64,000 nucleotides of DNA from Collimonas sp. OK307 (GCF_900113705.1 NZ_FOQI01000008.1:1-64000), one strand, 5' to 3'; shown: positions 17,279 to 26,503, counted from the stretch's first letter. Notes: generated by a model not told the origin, from the letters alone. A program made the numbers and translations.

Positions 17279-18076
17279 ATGCGTAACAATGGTCCTGTTT
17301 CACTGATATTCCATGCGCTGATAGTGGCGTTTGTACTTGCGCCGCTGTTGGTCGTGTGTCTGGTCGCGTTTACGCCGGAAGACACGTTGTCCCTGCCGAC
17401 CCACGGTGTTTCATTGCGCTGGTTCAAGGCGATTTTTGAACATCCCGATTTCGTGCAATCGTTCTACAACAGCTTATTGCTGGCTTTGCTGTCGGCCACG
17501 CTCTCGCTGTGTGTGGCGTTGCCCGCCGGCCTGGCGATCGGGCGGCTGAGCTTTGCAGGCCGAGATTTCCTGAATGCCTTGTTCCTGTCGCCGCTGATTA
17601 TTCCTACCCTGGTGTTGGGGGTGGCGCTCATGCGTTTGTTTGCCAGCATGGGCGTTAGCGGGTCGTTCGGTTGGCTGGTGGTCGCCCATGTGGTGGTGAT
17701 CAGTCCCTACGTATTGCGGCTGGTGCTGGCAGCTGTGGTGGGTATGGATAAAAGCGCCGAACACGCGGCGCAGTCTTTGGGCGCCGGACCGTGGACCGTA
17801 TTTCGGCGCATTACGCTGCCCATGATCTTGCCTGGCATTACCGGCGGCTGGCTGCTCGCATTTATCAATAGTTTCGATGAGCTGACCATGTCGATTTTCG
17901 TCACCACGCCAGCCACGGTTACTCTGCCGGTGCGCATGTACATGTATGCCACCGAATCGATCGATCCCATGATGGCGTCTGTATCTGCCTTGATGATATT
18001 GATTACGGGGGTGGCGATGCTGATTCTGGATCGTGTCTACGGACTGGACAAAGTATTGATCGGCCAGCAGGGATAA
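17279..18076 (+). CDS. ABC transporter permease (PotC type)
   Basis: A 265-residue second permease with about six helices and an EAA loop (AAQSLGAGPWTVFRRITLPMI) near residues 160-180. GGAGAG lies 8-13 nt before ATG 17279. The C-terminal pattern with MYMYATESIDPMMASVS fits PotC-type subunits. It is followed within 5 nt by the 2Fe-2S subunit gene, so import and oxidation are encoded as one unit. Confidence 0.9.
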   Translation: MRNNGPVSLIFHALIVAFVLAPLLVVCLVAFTPEDTLSLPTHGVSLRWFKAIFEHPDFVQSFYNSLLLALLSATLSLCVALPAGLAIGRLSFAGRDFLNALFLSPLIIPTLVLGVALMRLFASMGVSGSFGWLVVAHVVVISPYVLRLVLAAVVGMDKSAEHAAQSLGAGPWTVFRRITLPMILPGITGGWLLAFINSFDELTMSIFVTTPATVTLPVRMYMYATESIDPMMASVSALMILITGVAMLILDRVYGLDKVLIGQQG

Positions 18077-18080
18077 ATCC

Positions 18081-18401
18081 ATGCCAGGAATTGGAAAGCA
18101 AGCAATGACTTTATTTACCAGAGTCGCCGAGACGCAACGCGAGTCGATTGTTTTCTCGCTTGACGGTCATGCCGCGACAGCGCTGGCGGGCGATACCATA
18201 TTGACTGCTGTCCTCACGCAGGCGGACCGTTTGCGCTTGTCCGAATTCAGCCACCGGCCGCGCGCCGGATTTTGCCTGATCGGCGCCTGCCAGGATTGCT
18301 GGATGCATACCGAGGACGGACAGCCGGTGCGCGCCTGCAGTACTGAAATTCAAAACGGCATGCGGCTGCTTAGCTCGATTCCCGGAGGTGTAGATGAATG
18401 A
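18081..18401 (+). CDS. 2Fe-2S small subunit of tripartite amino-acid/opine oxidase
   Basis: A 106-residue ferredoxin-like subunit in the HcnA/opine-oxidase family. Cysteines arranged as C-x4-C-x2-C (CLIGACQDC) and a fourth Cys in VRAC provide a 2Fe-2S site; the spacing matches the small subunit of heterotrimeric flavin dehydrogenases. An alternative start at ATG 18105 (preceded by GGAAAG) would drop eight residues. The gene overlaps the next FAD subunit by 8 nt. Confidence 0.85.
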   Translation: MPGIGKQAMTLFTRVAETQRESIVFSLDGHAATALAGDTILTAVLTQADRLRLSEFSHRPRAGFCLIGACQDCWMHTEDGQPVRACSTEIQNGMRLLSSIPGGVDE

Positions 18402-19836
18402 GCTGCAGAGTGAACTACAGAGCGAATCCCGGATTGTGATTGTCGGCGCCGGCCCGGCCGGAGTGCGTGCCGCCGAGATTCTGGTGGCAGCTGGCCTGCG
18501 CCCGGTGATTGTCGACGAGAACCAGCGTGCCGGCGGCCAGATATACCGCCAGCCGCCTGCCGCGTTTGGTGGTTCGATGCGTTCAAAAAAACAGCTGTAC
18601 GGTTTCGAATCGGCCAAGGCGGATGCACTGCATCGTACATTCGACAAATTGCGCAGTCATATCGACTATCTTCCTGAAACCCTGGTGTGGAATTGCGATG
18701 GCCAACAACTGGATCTGTTGGGTCGTGGTCAACATCGGTCGCTGCCATATTCACATCTGATGCTGTGCACCGGCGCTATCGATCGCATTTTGCCGTTTCC
18801 CGGCTGGCTGTTGCCCGGCGTGTACACCCTGGGTGCAGCGCAGGTTGCACTGAAAGCGCAGGGTTGCGTGATTGGCAGCCGCATCGTTTTGGTTGGTAGC
18901 GGCCCCTTGCTCTATCTGCTTGCCTATCAATATGCGAAGGCCGGGGTCAAGATTGCCGCGGTGCTGGATACCGCATTTTTTTCCGGTAAGTTGCGAGCGA
19001 CGTTTGATCTGGCCAGGCAACCGCTCACCTTGGGCAAAGGCTTGTATTTTCTCGCGTGGCTACGCTGTCATGGCGTCAAGGTAGTTGAGGGCGTGCAAAA
19101 GATTGCCGTCACCGGCGAGCAAAAAGTACAGGCAATCTCATGGCAAAAAAATGGCGGTGAAGAGACGATAGAGTGCGATGCCGTGGCTAGCGGTTTCGGC
19201 CTGCGCTCGGAAACGCAACTGGCCGATCTGGCCGGTTGCGCATTTGCATTCAATCAAATCAATCAACAATGGCTACCCCAGCGCGACCCGGCCGGACGCA
19301 GTAGCGTTAAAGGGGTATACCTTGCTGGCGACGGTGCAGGTATCGCCGGTGCAGATGCGGCCGAGATGGCAGGAAAACGCGCCGCGCTGGCGCTACTCGA
19401 GGATTTGGGACAGACGGTCGATGTGCGCGAAAGCCGGCGGCTGGATCGCGCGTTGCAGCGTGTTCAGGGATTTCGTCGCGGGCTGGAATGCGCGTTCCCG
19501 GTACCTGTCGAGTGGGCGCGCGAATGTGCCGATGACGAGATTATTTGCCGCTGCGAAGAAATTACGGCCGGCGAGTTGCGTCATTCCGTGACGCATGCCG
19601 GCACGGTTGAAATTAACCGCCTCAAAGCATTGACCCGGGTTGGCATGGGACGTTGCCAGGGACGGGTCTGCAGCGCCGCCGCCGCTGAAATACTGGCGTG
19701 CAGCGCGGGCAAGTCGCTGGCGGAAGTCGGACGGCTGCGCGGGCAACCGCCGGTCAAACCGTTTCCGGTGGCGGTCGGGGTGGCGGCGCATGTGGTGGAA
19801 AGTGTGGCGGAGAATGCCGGGGAGGAGGCTTCATGA
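18394..19836 (+). CDS. FAD/NAD(P)-binding alpha subunit of tripartite oxidase
   Basis: A 480-residue flavoprotein of the HcnB/OoxA type. An FAD dinucleotide fold sits at the N-terminus (VGAGPAGVRAAEIL). A second fold (VLVGSGPLLYLLAYQYAKAG) is near 165-185. A BFD-like 2Fe-2S domain near 385-445 has CRCEE and CQGRVC. This subunit would pass electrons from the DAO-type subunit to an acceptor. GGAGGTG precedes ATG 18394 and the stop overlaps the next ATG. Dehydrogenases for D-hydroxyproline, octopine and nopaline, and glycine in HCN synthase, share this layout, so sequence alone does not fix the substrate. Confidence 0.87.
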   Translation: MNELQSELQSESRIVIVGAGPAGVRAAEILVAAGLRPVIVDENQRAGGQIYRQPPAAFGGSMRSKKQLYGFESAKADALHRTFDKLRSHIDYLPETLVWNCDGQQLDLLGRGQHRSLPYSHLMLCTGAIDRILPFPGWLLPGVYTLGAAQVALKAQGCVIGSRIVLVGSGPLLYLLAYQYAKAGVKIAAVLDTAFFSGKLRATFDLARQPLTLGKGLYFLAWLRCHGVKVVEGVQKIAVTGEQKVQAISWQKNGGEETIECDAVASGFGLRSETQLADLAGCAFAFNQINQQWLPQRDPAGRSSVKGVYLAGDGAGIAGADAAEMAGKRAALALLEDLGQTVDVRESRRLDRALQRVQGFRRGLECAFPVPVEWARECADDEIICRCEEITAGELRHSVTHAGTVEINRLKALTRVGMGRCQGRVCSAAAAEILACSAGKSLAEVGRLRGQPPVKPFPVAVGVAAHVVESVAENAGEEAS

Positions 19837-20948
19837 GCGAGCACCTGACGGCAGACGTCGCCATCATCGGCGGCGGTTTGATGGGTTGCTCGGCGGCGCT
19901 GGCATTGCGCCGCATGAATCGCTCGGTGCTGTTGCTGGAGCAAGGCTGGTGCGGCGCGCAAGCTAGCGGTGTCAATTACGGCGGGGTGCGGCGCCAGGGC
20001 CGGCCTGAGACACAACTGCCGCTAGCCCAGCGTTCGCATGCGATCTGGCAGGGCTTGCCACAGCTGGTGGGTAGCAGCTGCGAATATACAGTCTCGGGCC
20101 ACCTGAAGCTGGCGCGTAGCGATGCCGAAATGGGGTTGCTTGAGGAATACCGTGAGCAAGCTGAAAAATTTGGCCTGCAGCTTGAAATTCTGGGACGAGC
20201 AGCGCTGCGTCAACGTTATCCGTGGCTGGGCGACAAGGTTGCCGGCGGTTCTCTGTGCGCAAGTGACGGCCACGCCAATCCGCGGCTGGTAGCCGCCGCT
20301 TTTGCACTGGCGGCAAAGCGCCATGGCGCTGACATCCGCGAAGGTGCGACAGCAGAAACTGCCACCTTCGATGGCACGCGGTTTACGGTTCGCGCCAGCA
20401 AAGGACTCGAAGTAAAAGCAAAATTCCTGCTTAACTGCGCCGGTGCATGGGGCGCCGCGTTTGCCGAACAGTTCGGTGAACATGTGCCGGAATTTCCTAT
20501 ATTTCCGAATATGTGGGTGACTGAGCCGATGCCGAAACTGGTTGAACCTAATGTCGGCATTGTCGGTGGCGGTTTTTATGTGCGCCAGGTGGCGCGAGGA
20601 AATTTCGTCCTGGGTGGCGGCCGCGGCACAGGGCAACTGGCGATTGCCTCCACCCGGCCCGCCAGCGCCTCGATGTTCGCCTCGATGAAATTGGCGTGCG
20701 AATTCATTCCGGCATTACAAAACGCTTTGGTGATCCGCAGCTGGACTGGCGTTGAGGGCATGCTGCCGGATCATCAGCCAGTGCTCGGTGCCAGCGTGAC
20801 AACTCCTGGCCTGTTTCATGCTTTTGGTTTTTCCGGCGCTGGTTTTCAGTTAGCGCCTGCGGTAGGGGAAGTGCTGGCGGACCTGGTGGTCCATGGGGTG
20901 ACGGCAACCCCGATACAGGCATTCAGAATTGATAGATTCAGCGAATAG
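19833..20948 (+). CDS. FAD-dependent DAO-family beta subunit of tripartite oxidase
   Basis: A 371-residue amine/amino-acid oxidoreductase (DAO fold, HcnC/OoxB type), the likely substrate-oxidising subunit. The FAD motif IIGGGLMGCSAALALRR lies at residues 9-25; the C-terminal GVEGMLPDHQPVLG and HAFGFSGAGFQLAP close the FAD site. The start is the ATG at 19833 in an ATGA overlap with GGAGGAGG upstream; an open frame reaching back to 19698 lies inside the previous gene. It is slightly short for HcnC (about 415). A transporter in the same operon argues for catabolism. Confidence 0.87.
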   Translation: MSEHLTADVAIIGGGLMGCSAALALRRMNRSVLLLEQGWCGAQASGVNYGGVRRQGRPETQLPLAQRSHAIWQGLPQLVGSSCEYTVSGHLKLARSDAEMGLLEEYREQAEKFGLQLEILGRAALRQRYPWLGDKVAGGSLCASDGHANPRLVAAAFALAAKRHGADIREGATAETATFDGTRFTVRASKGLEVKAKFLLNCAGAWGAAFAEQFGEHVPEFPIFPNMWVTEPMPKLVEPNVGIVGGGFYVRQVARGNFVLGGGRGTGQLAIASTRPASASMFASMKLACEFIPALQNALVIRSWTGVEGMLPDHQPVLGASVTTPGLFHAFGFSGAGFQLAPAVGEVLADLVVHGVTATPIQAFRIDRFSE

Positions 20949-21059
20949 ACTGAGTAGATAGATCGGGCAATACAAGCTGACATCAATGTGTTCGTAGTTA
21001 GGTAGGTGGTTGCATCTGTCGGGAACATCGGGGCGTTTAATTCTTGAGGAGAAGGAAGC

Positions 21060-22106
21060 ATGAAATTCAAGCACATTATCCTGGCAACAGGATTCATTTC
21101 AGCATTGGGCGTCGCTGCGGCCAGCCACGCGGAGACACGTACGCTGTACGTCGGCATGAATGGCGGCAGCATGGAAAAGAACTACACCAGCTATATATTT
21201 CCGGAATTCGAGAAAGCCAATAACGTCAAGATAGTGGTGGTTCCAGGCACTTCGGCAGACATCATGGCCAAGATGTCCGCGCAAAAAGACAAACCGCAAA
21301 TGCATCTGGTGTTTCTCGACGATGGTGTCATGTATCGCGCGATCGGCATGGGTTTGTGCCAGAAACTGAAAGACGCTCCGGTATTCAAGGAGATCTATCC
21401 TTTTGCCCGCATGGCGAACGACCAGGCAGTGGGGATCGAGCTCGGTACGGTAGGTATCGGCTACAACAAAAAGATGTTTGATGAAAAGGGCTGGGCCGCG
21501 CCTACTTCCTGGATGGATTTCGCCGATCCGAAATACAAGGGGAAAGTGGTGTTCCAGTCGATTCAGAGCAGCACCTTCGGCCTGCACAGTTTCCTGATGT
21601 TTAACCGTTTAGTCGGCGGCACCGACAAGAATGTCGAACCCGGTTTTCAAAAATGGGGTAGCACCGTCGGTCCTAACGTTCTTGAATATCTGTCCAGCTC
21701 GGCAAAAATATCGGAAATGGTGCAAACCGGCGAAACCGCCATTTTCCCGCTAACGCCGACGGCAATTGCGAATTTGAAAGCCAAGGGCATTCCTGCTGAA
21801 TTCGCTACACCGAAAGAGGGGGCGGTGATGTTGATGGTTGGCGCTTGTGCGTTGAAAAATAATTCAGAGCCGGATCTCTCGCAAAAATTGGCTGAGTATC
21901 TGCTGAGCGCCGGCTCGCAAGCTAAGGCGATGGAATATGCCAACGCAATTCCGATCAACAAGAATGTCAAAATCCCGGAGTCGGTGCAAGCCAAGATCGG
22001 CAATATCGACAAGCTGATGAAAAACATCAATACGGTCGACTGGGATGTCATCAACAAAGAACGCGCCGCCTGGAACGATCGCTGGAGCCGCATGATCGAA
22101 CGCTGA
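21060..22106 (+). CDS. ABC transporter periplasmic substrate-binding protein
   Basis: A 348-residue exported binding protein of the spermidine/putrescine-type family. Signal peptide residues 1-25 (cut after SHA). The mature domain starts TRTLYVGMNGGS and shows the usual bilobed pattern with GIGYNKKMFDEKG near 140 and SWMDFADPKYKGKV near 155. A strong GGAGAAGGA precedes the ATG. A 111-nt gap separates it from the oxidase genes, so it may also have its own mRNA, as binding proteins are often needed in excess. Confidence 0.9.
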   Translation: MKFKHIILATGFISALGVAAASHAETRTLYVGMNGGSMEKNYTSYIFPEFEKANNVKIVVVPGTSADIMAKMSAQKDKPQMHLVFLDDGVMYRAIGMGLCQKLKDAPVFKEIYPFARMANDQAVGIELGTVGIGYNKKMFDEKGWAAPTSWMDFADPKYKGKVVFQSIQSSTFGLHSFLMFNRLVGGTDKNVEPGFQKWGSTVGPNVLEYLSSSAKISEMVQTGETAIFPLTPTAIANLKAKGIPAEFATPKEGAVMLMVGACALKNNSEPDLSQKLAEYLLSAGSQAKAMEYANAIPINKNVKIPESVQAKIGNIDKLMKNINTVDWDVINKERAAWNDRWSRMIER

Positions 22107-22141
22107 GATTTCCATTGCAACTGCTGCAGGCCGGAGATCGT

Positions 22142-22585
22142 CTATGCAATCGCAAACGGCGGCGGCCGCCGTTTGATCGGCTGCGCCTTGACGATCGCGG
22201 TGTTGGTCTCGGCCTTGTCGGCAATCCGATCGATTATCTGGTCCAGTTGTGCGATCGAACGCACGTACAGGCGCGCTATATAACAATCTTCCCCGGTTAC
22301 TTTGTCGCATTCGCAAAACTCAGGCGTTTCCTCGATCAGCTTCTGGACGATCAGCAGCTTGCCGGGCAACGGCCGGATGCGGACGATGGCCTGCAATTGA
22401 TAGCCGAGTGCCTGCGGGTCGATGTCTACCGTGAAGCCGCGAATGACGCCGCGTTCTTCAAGGCGATGTAAGCGCTCCGAAATGCTTGGCGAGGAAAGGC
22501 CGACCTGCTGGCTCAGGTCTTTCAGCGAGATGCGCGCATCCTTGAGCAGGACTTCGAGGATGCGCTGGTCGACATTGTTCAGCAT
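22142..22585 (-). CDS. Lrp/AsnC-family regulator
   Basis: A 147-residue regulator with the Lrp N-terminal HTH (NVDQRILEVLLKDARISLKDLS, GLSSPSISERLHRLEERGVI) and a RAM/ACT-like effector domain with GEDCYIARLYVRSI. The C-terminus is unusually basic and proline-rich, and its codons contain a 21-nt perfect palindrome (22154-22174). The gene is divergent from an EamA exporter, so amino-acid-responsive control of that exporter is likely. It converges on the binding-protein gene. Confidence 0.93.
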   Translation of the reverse strand: MLNNVDQRILEVLLKDARISLKDLSQQVGLSSPSISERLHRLEERGVIRGFTVDIDPQALGYQLQAIVRIRPLPGKLLIVQKLIEETPEFCECDKVTGEDCYIARLYVRSIAQLDQIIDRIADKAETNTAIVKAQPIKRRPPPFAIA

Positions 22586-22717
22586 TTCATATTTCTCCGG
22601 ATATTCGTAATATTGCCTTATTTAATTAGGAGATATTCACATATTTCCTTTTATACGGCATGGAAAATCGTATGGCAAGATGAGATTATCAGTCCCTGAT
22701 AGTTTCAGGAGTTATTG

Positions 22718-23629
22718 ATGAATAACAAGGTAAGCGGCTCGGTTGAAATGACCGCCGCCATGGTGATTTCGGGAACCATCGGCTGGTTCGTCGTGGTCTC
22801 TGGCCAACCGGTTCTGGACGTGGTGTTCTGGCGCTGTGTCTTCGGTGCGGCGACCTTGCTGGTGGTGTGCGCTGGAATGGGGTTGCTGCACGGCGCCATC
22901 ACCTGGCGCCTGCTGGCTTTGGCTGCGCTCGGCGGTGTTGCGATTGTCTTGAACTGGCTGCTGCTTTTCGTCTCTTACTCGCGTGCGTCGATCTCGATCA
23001 GTACCGCGGTCTATAACACCCAGCCGTTCATGCTGGTCGGTCTCGGCGCAGTGTTTTTCTCTGAACGGCTGACCGTCAACAAGCTGACTTGGCTTGCGAT
23101 TGCTTTTGCCGGTATGTTGCTGATCGTATTAGCGCAGCCTGGCGGCGCTGGTGCCGGCGCCGGCGCATATAGCGGCAGCGACTATCTCGCCGGAATCATG
23201 ATGGCGCTCGGTGCTGCCTTCTTCTATGCCGTCGCGGCGATCATCACAAAAAAGCTTGCCGGTACGCCGCCGCATCTGATTGCCTTGATCCAGGTTTGTG
23301 TCGGCATGGTAATGCTGGCGCCTTTTGCGCACCTGTCGCAGCTGCCAACCGATATCGGCACGTGGAGCATCCTGGTCACGGTCGGCGTGGTCCATACCGG
23401 ACTGATGTATATCCTGCTCTACGGCGCGATCCAGAAGTTACCTACATATCTGACGGGATCGCTATCCTTCATCTATCCCATCGTGGCGATCATGGTAGAT
23501 TTCCTGGCCTTCGGCCATCGGCTGCAGCTGACCCAATTGATCGGGGCTGCCGCGATTCTGATCGCCGCCGCCGGAATGAATCTCGGCTGGTCGTTGTGGA
23601 AGCCGAAAGAGTGCGTTAGTTCAAGCTAA
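22718..23629 (+). CDS. EamA/DMT-family small-molecule exporter
   Basis: A 303-residue inner-membrane protein with about ten predicted helices in two EamA repeats. Members export amino acids and similar metabolites. ATG 22718 has AGGAG at 22707-22711. The divergent Lrp gene and the AT-rich 130-bp spacer with near-repeats (GATATTC elements at 22599-22635) suggest Lrp control. It may relieve amino-acid overload next to the oxidase/transporter operon; that link is inferred. Confidence 0.88.
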   Translation: MNNKVSGSVEMTAAMVISGTIGWFVVVSGQPVLDVVFWRCVFGAATLLVVCAGMGLLHGAITWRLLALAALGGVAIVLNWLLLFVSYSRASISISTAVYNTQPFMLVGLGAVFFSERLTVNKLTWLAIAFAGMLLIVLAQPGGAGAGAGAYSGSDYLAGIMMALGAAFFYAVAAIITKKLAGTPPHLIALIQVCVGMVMLAPFAHLSQLPTDIGTWSILVTVGVVHTGLMYILLYGAIQKLPTYLTGSLSFIYPIVAIMVDFLAFGHRLQLTQLIGAAAILIAAAGMNLGWSLWKPKECVSSS

Positions 23630-23703
23630 GAATTCAAACGCTGCAGCGACAATGCCACAGTCGGCCGATAGGCTGCCGGCCGCTGTGGCGTTTCGACGAC
23701 GGG

Positions 23704-24396
23704 TCAGGCCAAAGCGCGCGCCGCCTCTTCAATCAAGGCGACTATTTCATCAGGGTGCGACGCCATGGAAGCATGGCTCGCCGCCAGCTCGATGGTCTTC
23801 CGAGGTTTCATCCGTTCGGCGAACCAGCGTTCCGTTTCCGGCGGTATCATGCGATCGTTGCTTGAGACTTGATACCAGGATGGTTTGACCTTCCATGCAG
23901 GCGGTCCGGAGGCGTCGCCAAAGCAACGGGCGGCGATCGGTTTCTGCGTCGATGCCATCACCAAGGCTTCTGTTTCACCCAGATCCTGGCAAAAATTGTC
24001 GCGGAATTTATCCGGGTCGATCCACAAGAAGCCATTGTCGTCCGGCATGATGCTAGCGGCGCCGGGCGGCGCTTCCCTCATGCCGAAAATGCCTCCCGGG
24101 GTTTCGCCTTCATCGGGAGCAAAGGCTGCAACGTATACCAGGCCAACCACATTCGGCGCATGGCCTGCGCCAGTGATGACCATGCCGCCATAGGAGTGGC
24201 CGACCAGCAGAGTCGGTCCGTTCTGCGCTGCGGCTAATCTGGTGGTGCGGTCGATATCCTCGGCTAATGAGGTGAGTGGATTTTGAACTGCGCGCACGCG
24301 ATATCCTCTTGCGTGAAGCGGTGGAATCACGTGGCCCCAATGAGAGCCGTCGCCCCATGCGCCGTGCACCAGGACTATGTTGAGTTTCGCTGTCAT
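23704..24396 (-). CDS. Alpha/beta hydrolase
   Basis: A 230-residue cytoplasmic hydrolase of the small esterase-like type. The oxyanion motif is LVHGAWGDGSHW near residues 9-20, the nucleophile elbow GHSYGG near 78-83 and the catalytic His in AASHASM near 208. The acid is probably the Asp in SSNDRMIP. The length is normal. It stands alone, convergent with the exporter; the substrate cannot be read from sequence. Confidence 0.88.
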   Translation of the reverse strand: MTAKLNIVLVHGAWGDGSHWGHVIPPLHARGYRVRAVQNPLTSLAEDIDRTTRLAAAQNGPTLLVGHSYGGMVITGAGHAPNVVGLVYVAAFAPDEGETPGGIFGMREAPPGAASIMPDDNGFLWIDPDKFRDNFCQDLGETEALVMASTQKPIAARCFGDASGPPAWKVKPSWYQVSSNDRMIPPETERWFAERMKPRKTIELAASHASMASHPDEIVALIEEAARALA

Positions 24397-24755
24397 ATTG
24401 CATTCTCCTGTTCTGTCTGGCGACTATCGAAAACAGAGGGATGGCGTCGCTTAGACCATCCCGGACAATGCCGGTAGACGGATGTGGATTTTGCTGCCAG
24501 TTTGCGCGTTCCTGGGAGCTTTGTCTGCGGTGGGTATGCGCACGAACGTTCGTCCTATGCGATGTAAGCGTGGGGAAAAAGCGAGAAACAAAAACACCCC
24601 GTTCGCGTATGCGGACGGGGCGTGACGGTAATTACGCAGGCGGTGCCTGCGTTCCGGAATTGCTTAGCGCAGCAAATTCAATGCCTTGGCAACCCGGCGC
24701 CACAGTTGTTTTATTATCAATTTAAATGTTTTTTTTGCTACTGATGCTGCCGTGC
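24397..24755. other. Intergenic region between hydrolase and pirin
   Basis: No supported gene. It contains the hydrolase promoter side and the terminator described separately. Confidence 0.4.
24597..24620 (-). terminator. Intrinsic terminator of the pirin gene
   Basis: The stem CCCCGT-CGC/GCG-ACGGGG at 24597-24620 is followed on the minus strand by TGTTTTTGTTT. It lies about 140 nt after the pirin stop. Confidence 0.7.
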
Positions 24756-25640
24756 TCATGCTTCTGGCAATGGAATCCATTCATCGTCGCCTGGCACCCG
24801 ATCAAAGCGCTGTTCGCGCCAATTGTTTTTGGCGGTTTCAATCAGCTGCGGATCGCTGGCAACGAAATTCCACCAGATGGTGCGCGGGCCGTCGATAGGA
24901 GCGCCGCCCAGCAGCATGACCTGGGCTGCCTCGCTGGCGGCGATCTTTGCCGCCCGATCCGCCTCCAATACAGCCAGCACACCCGTTTCCAACGCTTCAC
25001 CATCAATAGTCACGCTGCCGCTGGCGACATACACGGCTTGCTGCGGATACTCTGGCTCCAGGGTGAACTGCGCTCCGGCCTGCATTTCGGCGGCGACATA
25101 CAGGGTCGGTGAATTGATTTTGACTGGTGCTTCGCGGCCAAAGGCGCGGCCGGCGACGACACGCAGCTGGTAGCCGTCACCTTGTATCAGAGGCAAGCTT
25201 GCGGCCGGGTGATGGGCGAAGGCCGGTGCACATTCTTCATCGGCCAACGGCAGCGCAACCCAGGTCTGGATGCCGTGCAGGCGCCAGCCGCTGGCGCGTT
25301 GCGCAGCGGGCGTGCGTTCGGCGTGGACGATGCCGCGTCCGGCTGTCATCCAGTTGACGTCGCCGGGAATGATTTCCTGATCGTTGCCCAGGCTGTCATG
25401 GTGGCGGATGGCGCCTTCAAACAGATAAGTGACGGTTGCCAGGCCGATATGCGGATGAGGCCGGACATCGATACCCTGGCCGCTGGCAAAATCGACTGGT
25501 CCCATGTGGTCAAAGAACAGGAAGGGGCCAACGCTTTGATGGCGGCCCGCGGGTAGTACGCGGCGCACTACCAGCTCGCCGAGATCGCGGGCGCGGCCGG
25601 GGATCCGGTAGGCAATCGAGGATGTGATTGGGGTTGTCAT
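24756..25640 (-). CDS. Pirin-family bicupin protein
   Basis: A 294-residue bicupin. The N-terminal pirin domain has the metal ligands HPHIG near residue 62 and the GRGIVHAE motif near 101-108, with PGDVNWMTAG before it. Pirins bind Fe or other metals; some are quercetinases or redox sensors. The C-terminal cupin is at about 180-270. It is a single gene with its own terminator. The exact function is unknown for most family members. Confidence 0.9.
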   Translation of the reverse strand: MTTPITSSIAYRIPGRARDLGELVVRRVLPAGRHQSVGPFLFFDHMGPVDFASGQGIDVRPHPHIGLATVTYLFEGAIRHHDSLGNDQEIIPGDVNWMTAGRGIVHAERTPAAQRASGWRLHGIQTWVALPLADEECAPAFAHHPAASLPLIQGDGYQLRVVAGRAFGREAPVKINSPTLYVAAEMQAGAQFTLEPEYPQQAVYVASGSVTIDGEALETGVLAVLEADRAAKIAASEAAQVMLLGGAPIDGPRTIWWNFVASDPQLIETAKNNWREQRFDRVPGDDEWIPLPEA

Positions 25641-25750
25641 AGTGTGTCCTGGTTTAGATAAGCAAAAAACAAGGCCGCTGCAACAAAACGACTTGCACAG
25701 GTTGGAGACATTAGCATATTTGAATGTTCCAGGCAGAGTGCAAAAAAAGA

Positions 25751-25787
25751 ACCAGGTCCTCGCAGCGTGACTGCGAAAGAACCTGGT
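25751..25787 (-). terminator. Intrinsic terminator of the urease operon
   Basis: A hairpin with ACCAGGT/ACCTGGT and CGCAG/CTGCG stems; on the minus strand it is followed by TCTTTTTTT. It lies about 65 nt beyond the ureJ stop and probably ends the whole urt-ure transcript. Confidence 0.75.
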
Positions 25788-25853
25788 CCTGATTATATGT
25801 CCGACTGTTTTCGTGATCGCGCTGCGATCAGGTGAAAGATCCCGGGTCGTGGC

Positions 25854-26456
25854 TCAGAATGCAAAGGCGAGCAAATACCCGCCGACCGCTGCAATCGCAA
25901 CGCCTCCCAGCCGTACCGCCTGCGCCGCCATTTTCGGGCCAGCGACCAAGCCGATCGCGAGGCCGAGCAAATGCAGCAGCGCCGTCGCCGCCACAAAACC
26001 GACGCCATACCAAAGCGCCGAGGCGCCATGCGGCAATTCGCTGCCGTGCGCATAACCGTGGAATAGTGCGAAGATGGAAACCACACCGGCGCTGGCCCAG
26101 ACCGGCATGCGGATGGCGAAAGCGATCAGCAGGCCCAGCACGGCGACCGAGGCCGCGATGCCGGTTTCGACGCCGGGCATCTGCAAGCCGGAAAACGCCA
26201 ACAGTGCGCCTGCCACCATCATCAGCGGGAACGCCAGCGGCAGCACCCATAGCGCGGAGCGCTTGTTTTGTGCCGCCCACAGGCCGACGGCCAGCATCGC
26301 CAGCAAATGATCGATGCCGGAGAGCGGGTGGGAAAAACCGTCGTTGAATCCGAATGCATCGGGATGGCCGGGATGGGCAAAGGCGGAACCGATGCCGAGG
26401 GCGGCGATGGCGAGCGCGCTGAGGCGGCCGTAGGTACTGGCAGACGGGTGGGGCAT
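25854..26456 (-). CDS. ureJ: HupE/UreJ-type membrane protein (nickel delivery)
   Basis: A 200-residue membrane protein: signal-like segment to about residue 27 (cut near AFA), then the metal-binding motif HPGHPDAFGFNDGFSHPLSGIDH and six hydrophobic segments. HupE/UreJ proteins are thought to supply Ni2+ for hydrogenase or urease. As the last gene of the urease operon, 47 nt after ureG, it is probably the nickel permease for urease. AAGGAG precedes the ATG. Confidence 0.9.
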   Translation of the reverse strand: MPHPSASTYGRLSALAIAALGIGSAFAHPGHPDAFGFNDGFSHPLSGIDHLLAMLAVGLWAAQNKRSALWVLPLAFPLMMVAGALLAFSGLQMPGVETGIAASVAVLGLLIAFAIRMPVWASAGVVSIFALFHGYAHGSELPHGASALWYGVGFVAATALLHLLGLAIGLVAGPKMAAQAVRLGGVAIAAVGGYLLAFAF

Positions 26457-26503
26457 GGAGGGGCTCCTTGATAAAAGTTGTTGGTGTTGCTTATTCAGGC
26501 TGC

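Noticed and set aside
18081-20948. Interpretation as hydrogen cyanide synthase HcnABC.
   Set aside because: The subunit layout is shared by several oxidases, and a dedicated ABC importer in the same operon and an IclR regulator point to catabolism of an imported compound. HCN synthesis cannot be excluded without phylogeny.
22154-22174. Perfect 21-nt palindrome AAACGGCGGC/GCCGCCGTTT as a terminator for the binding-protein gene.
   Set aside because: It lies in the coding end of the Lrp gene and no T-run follows on either strand.
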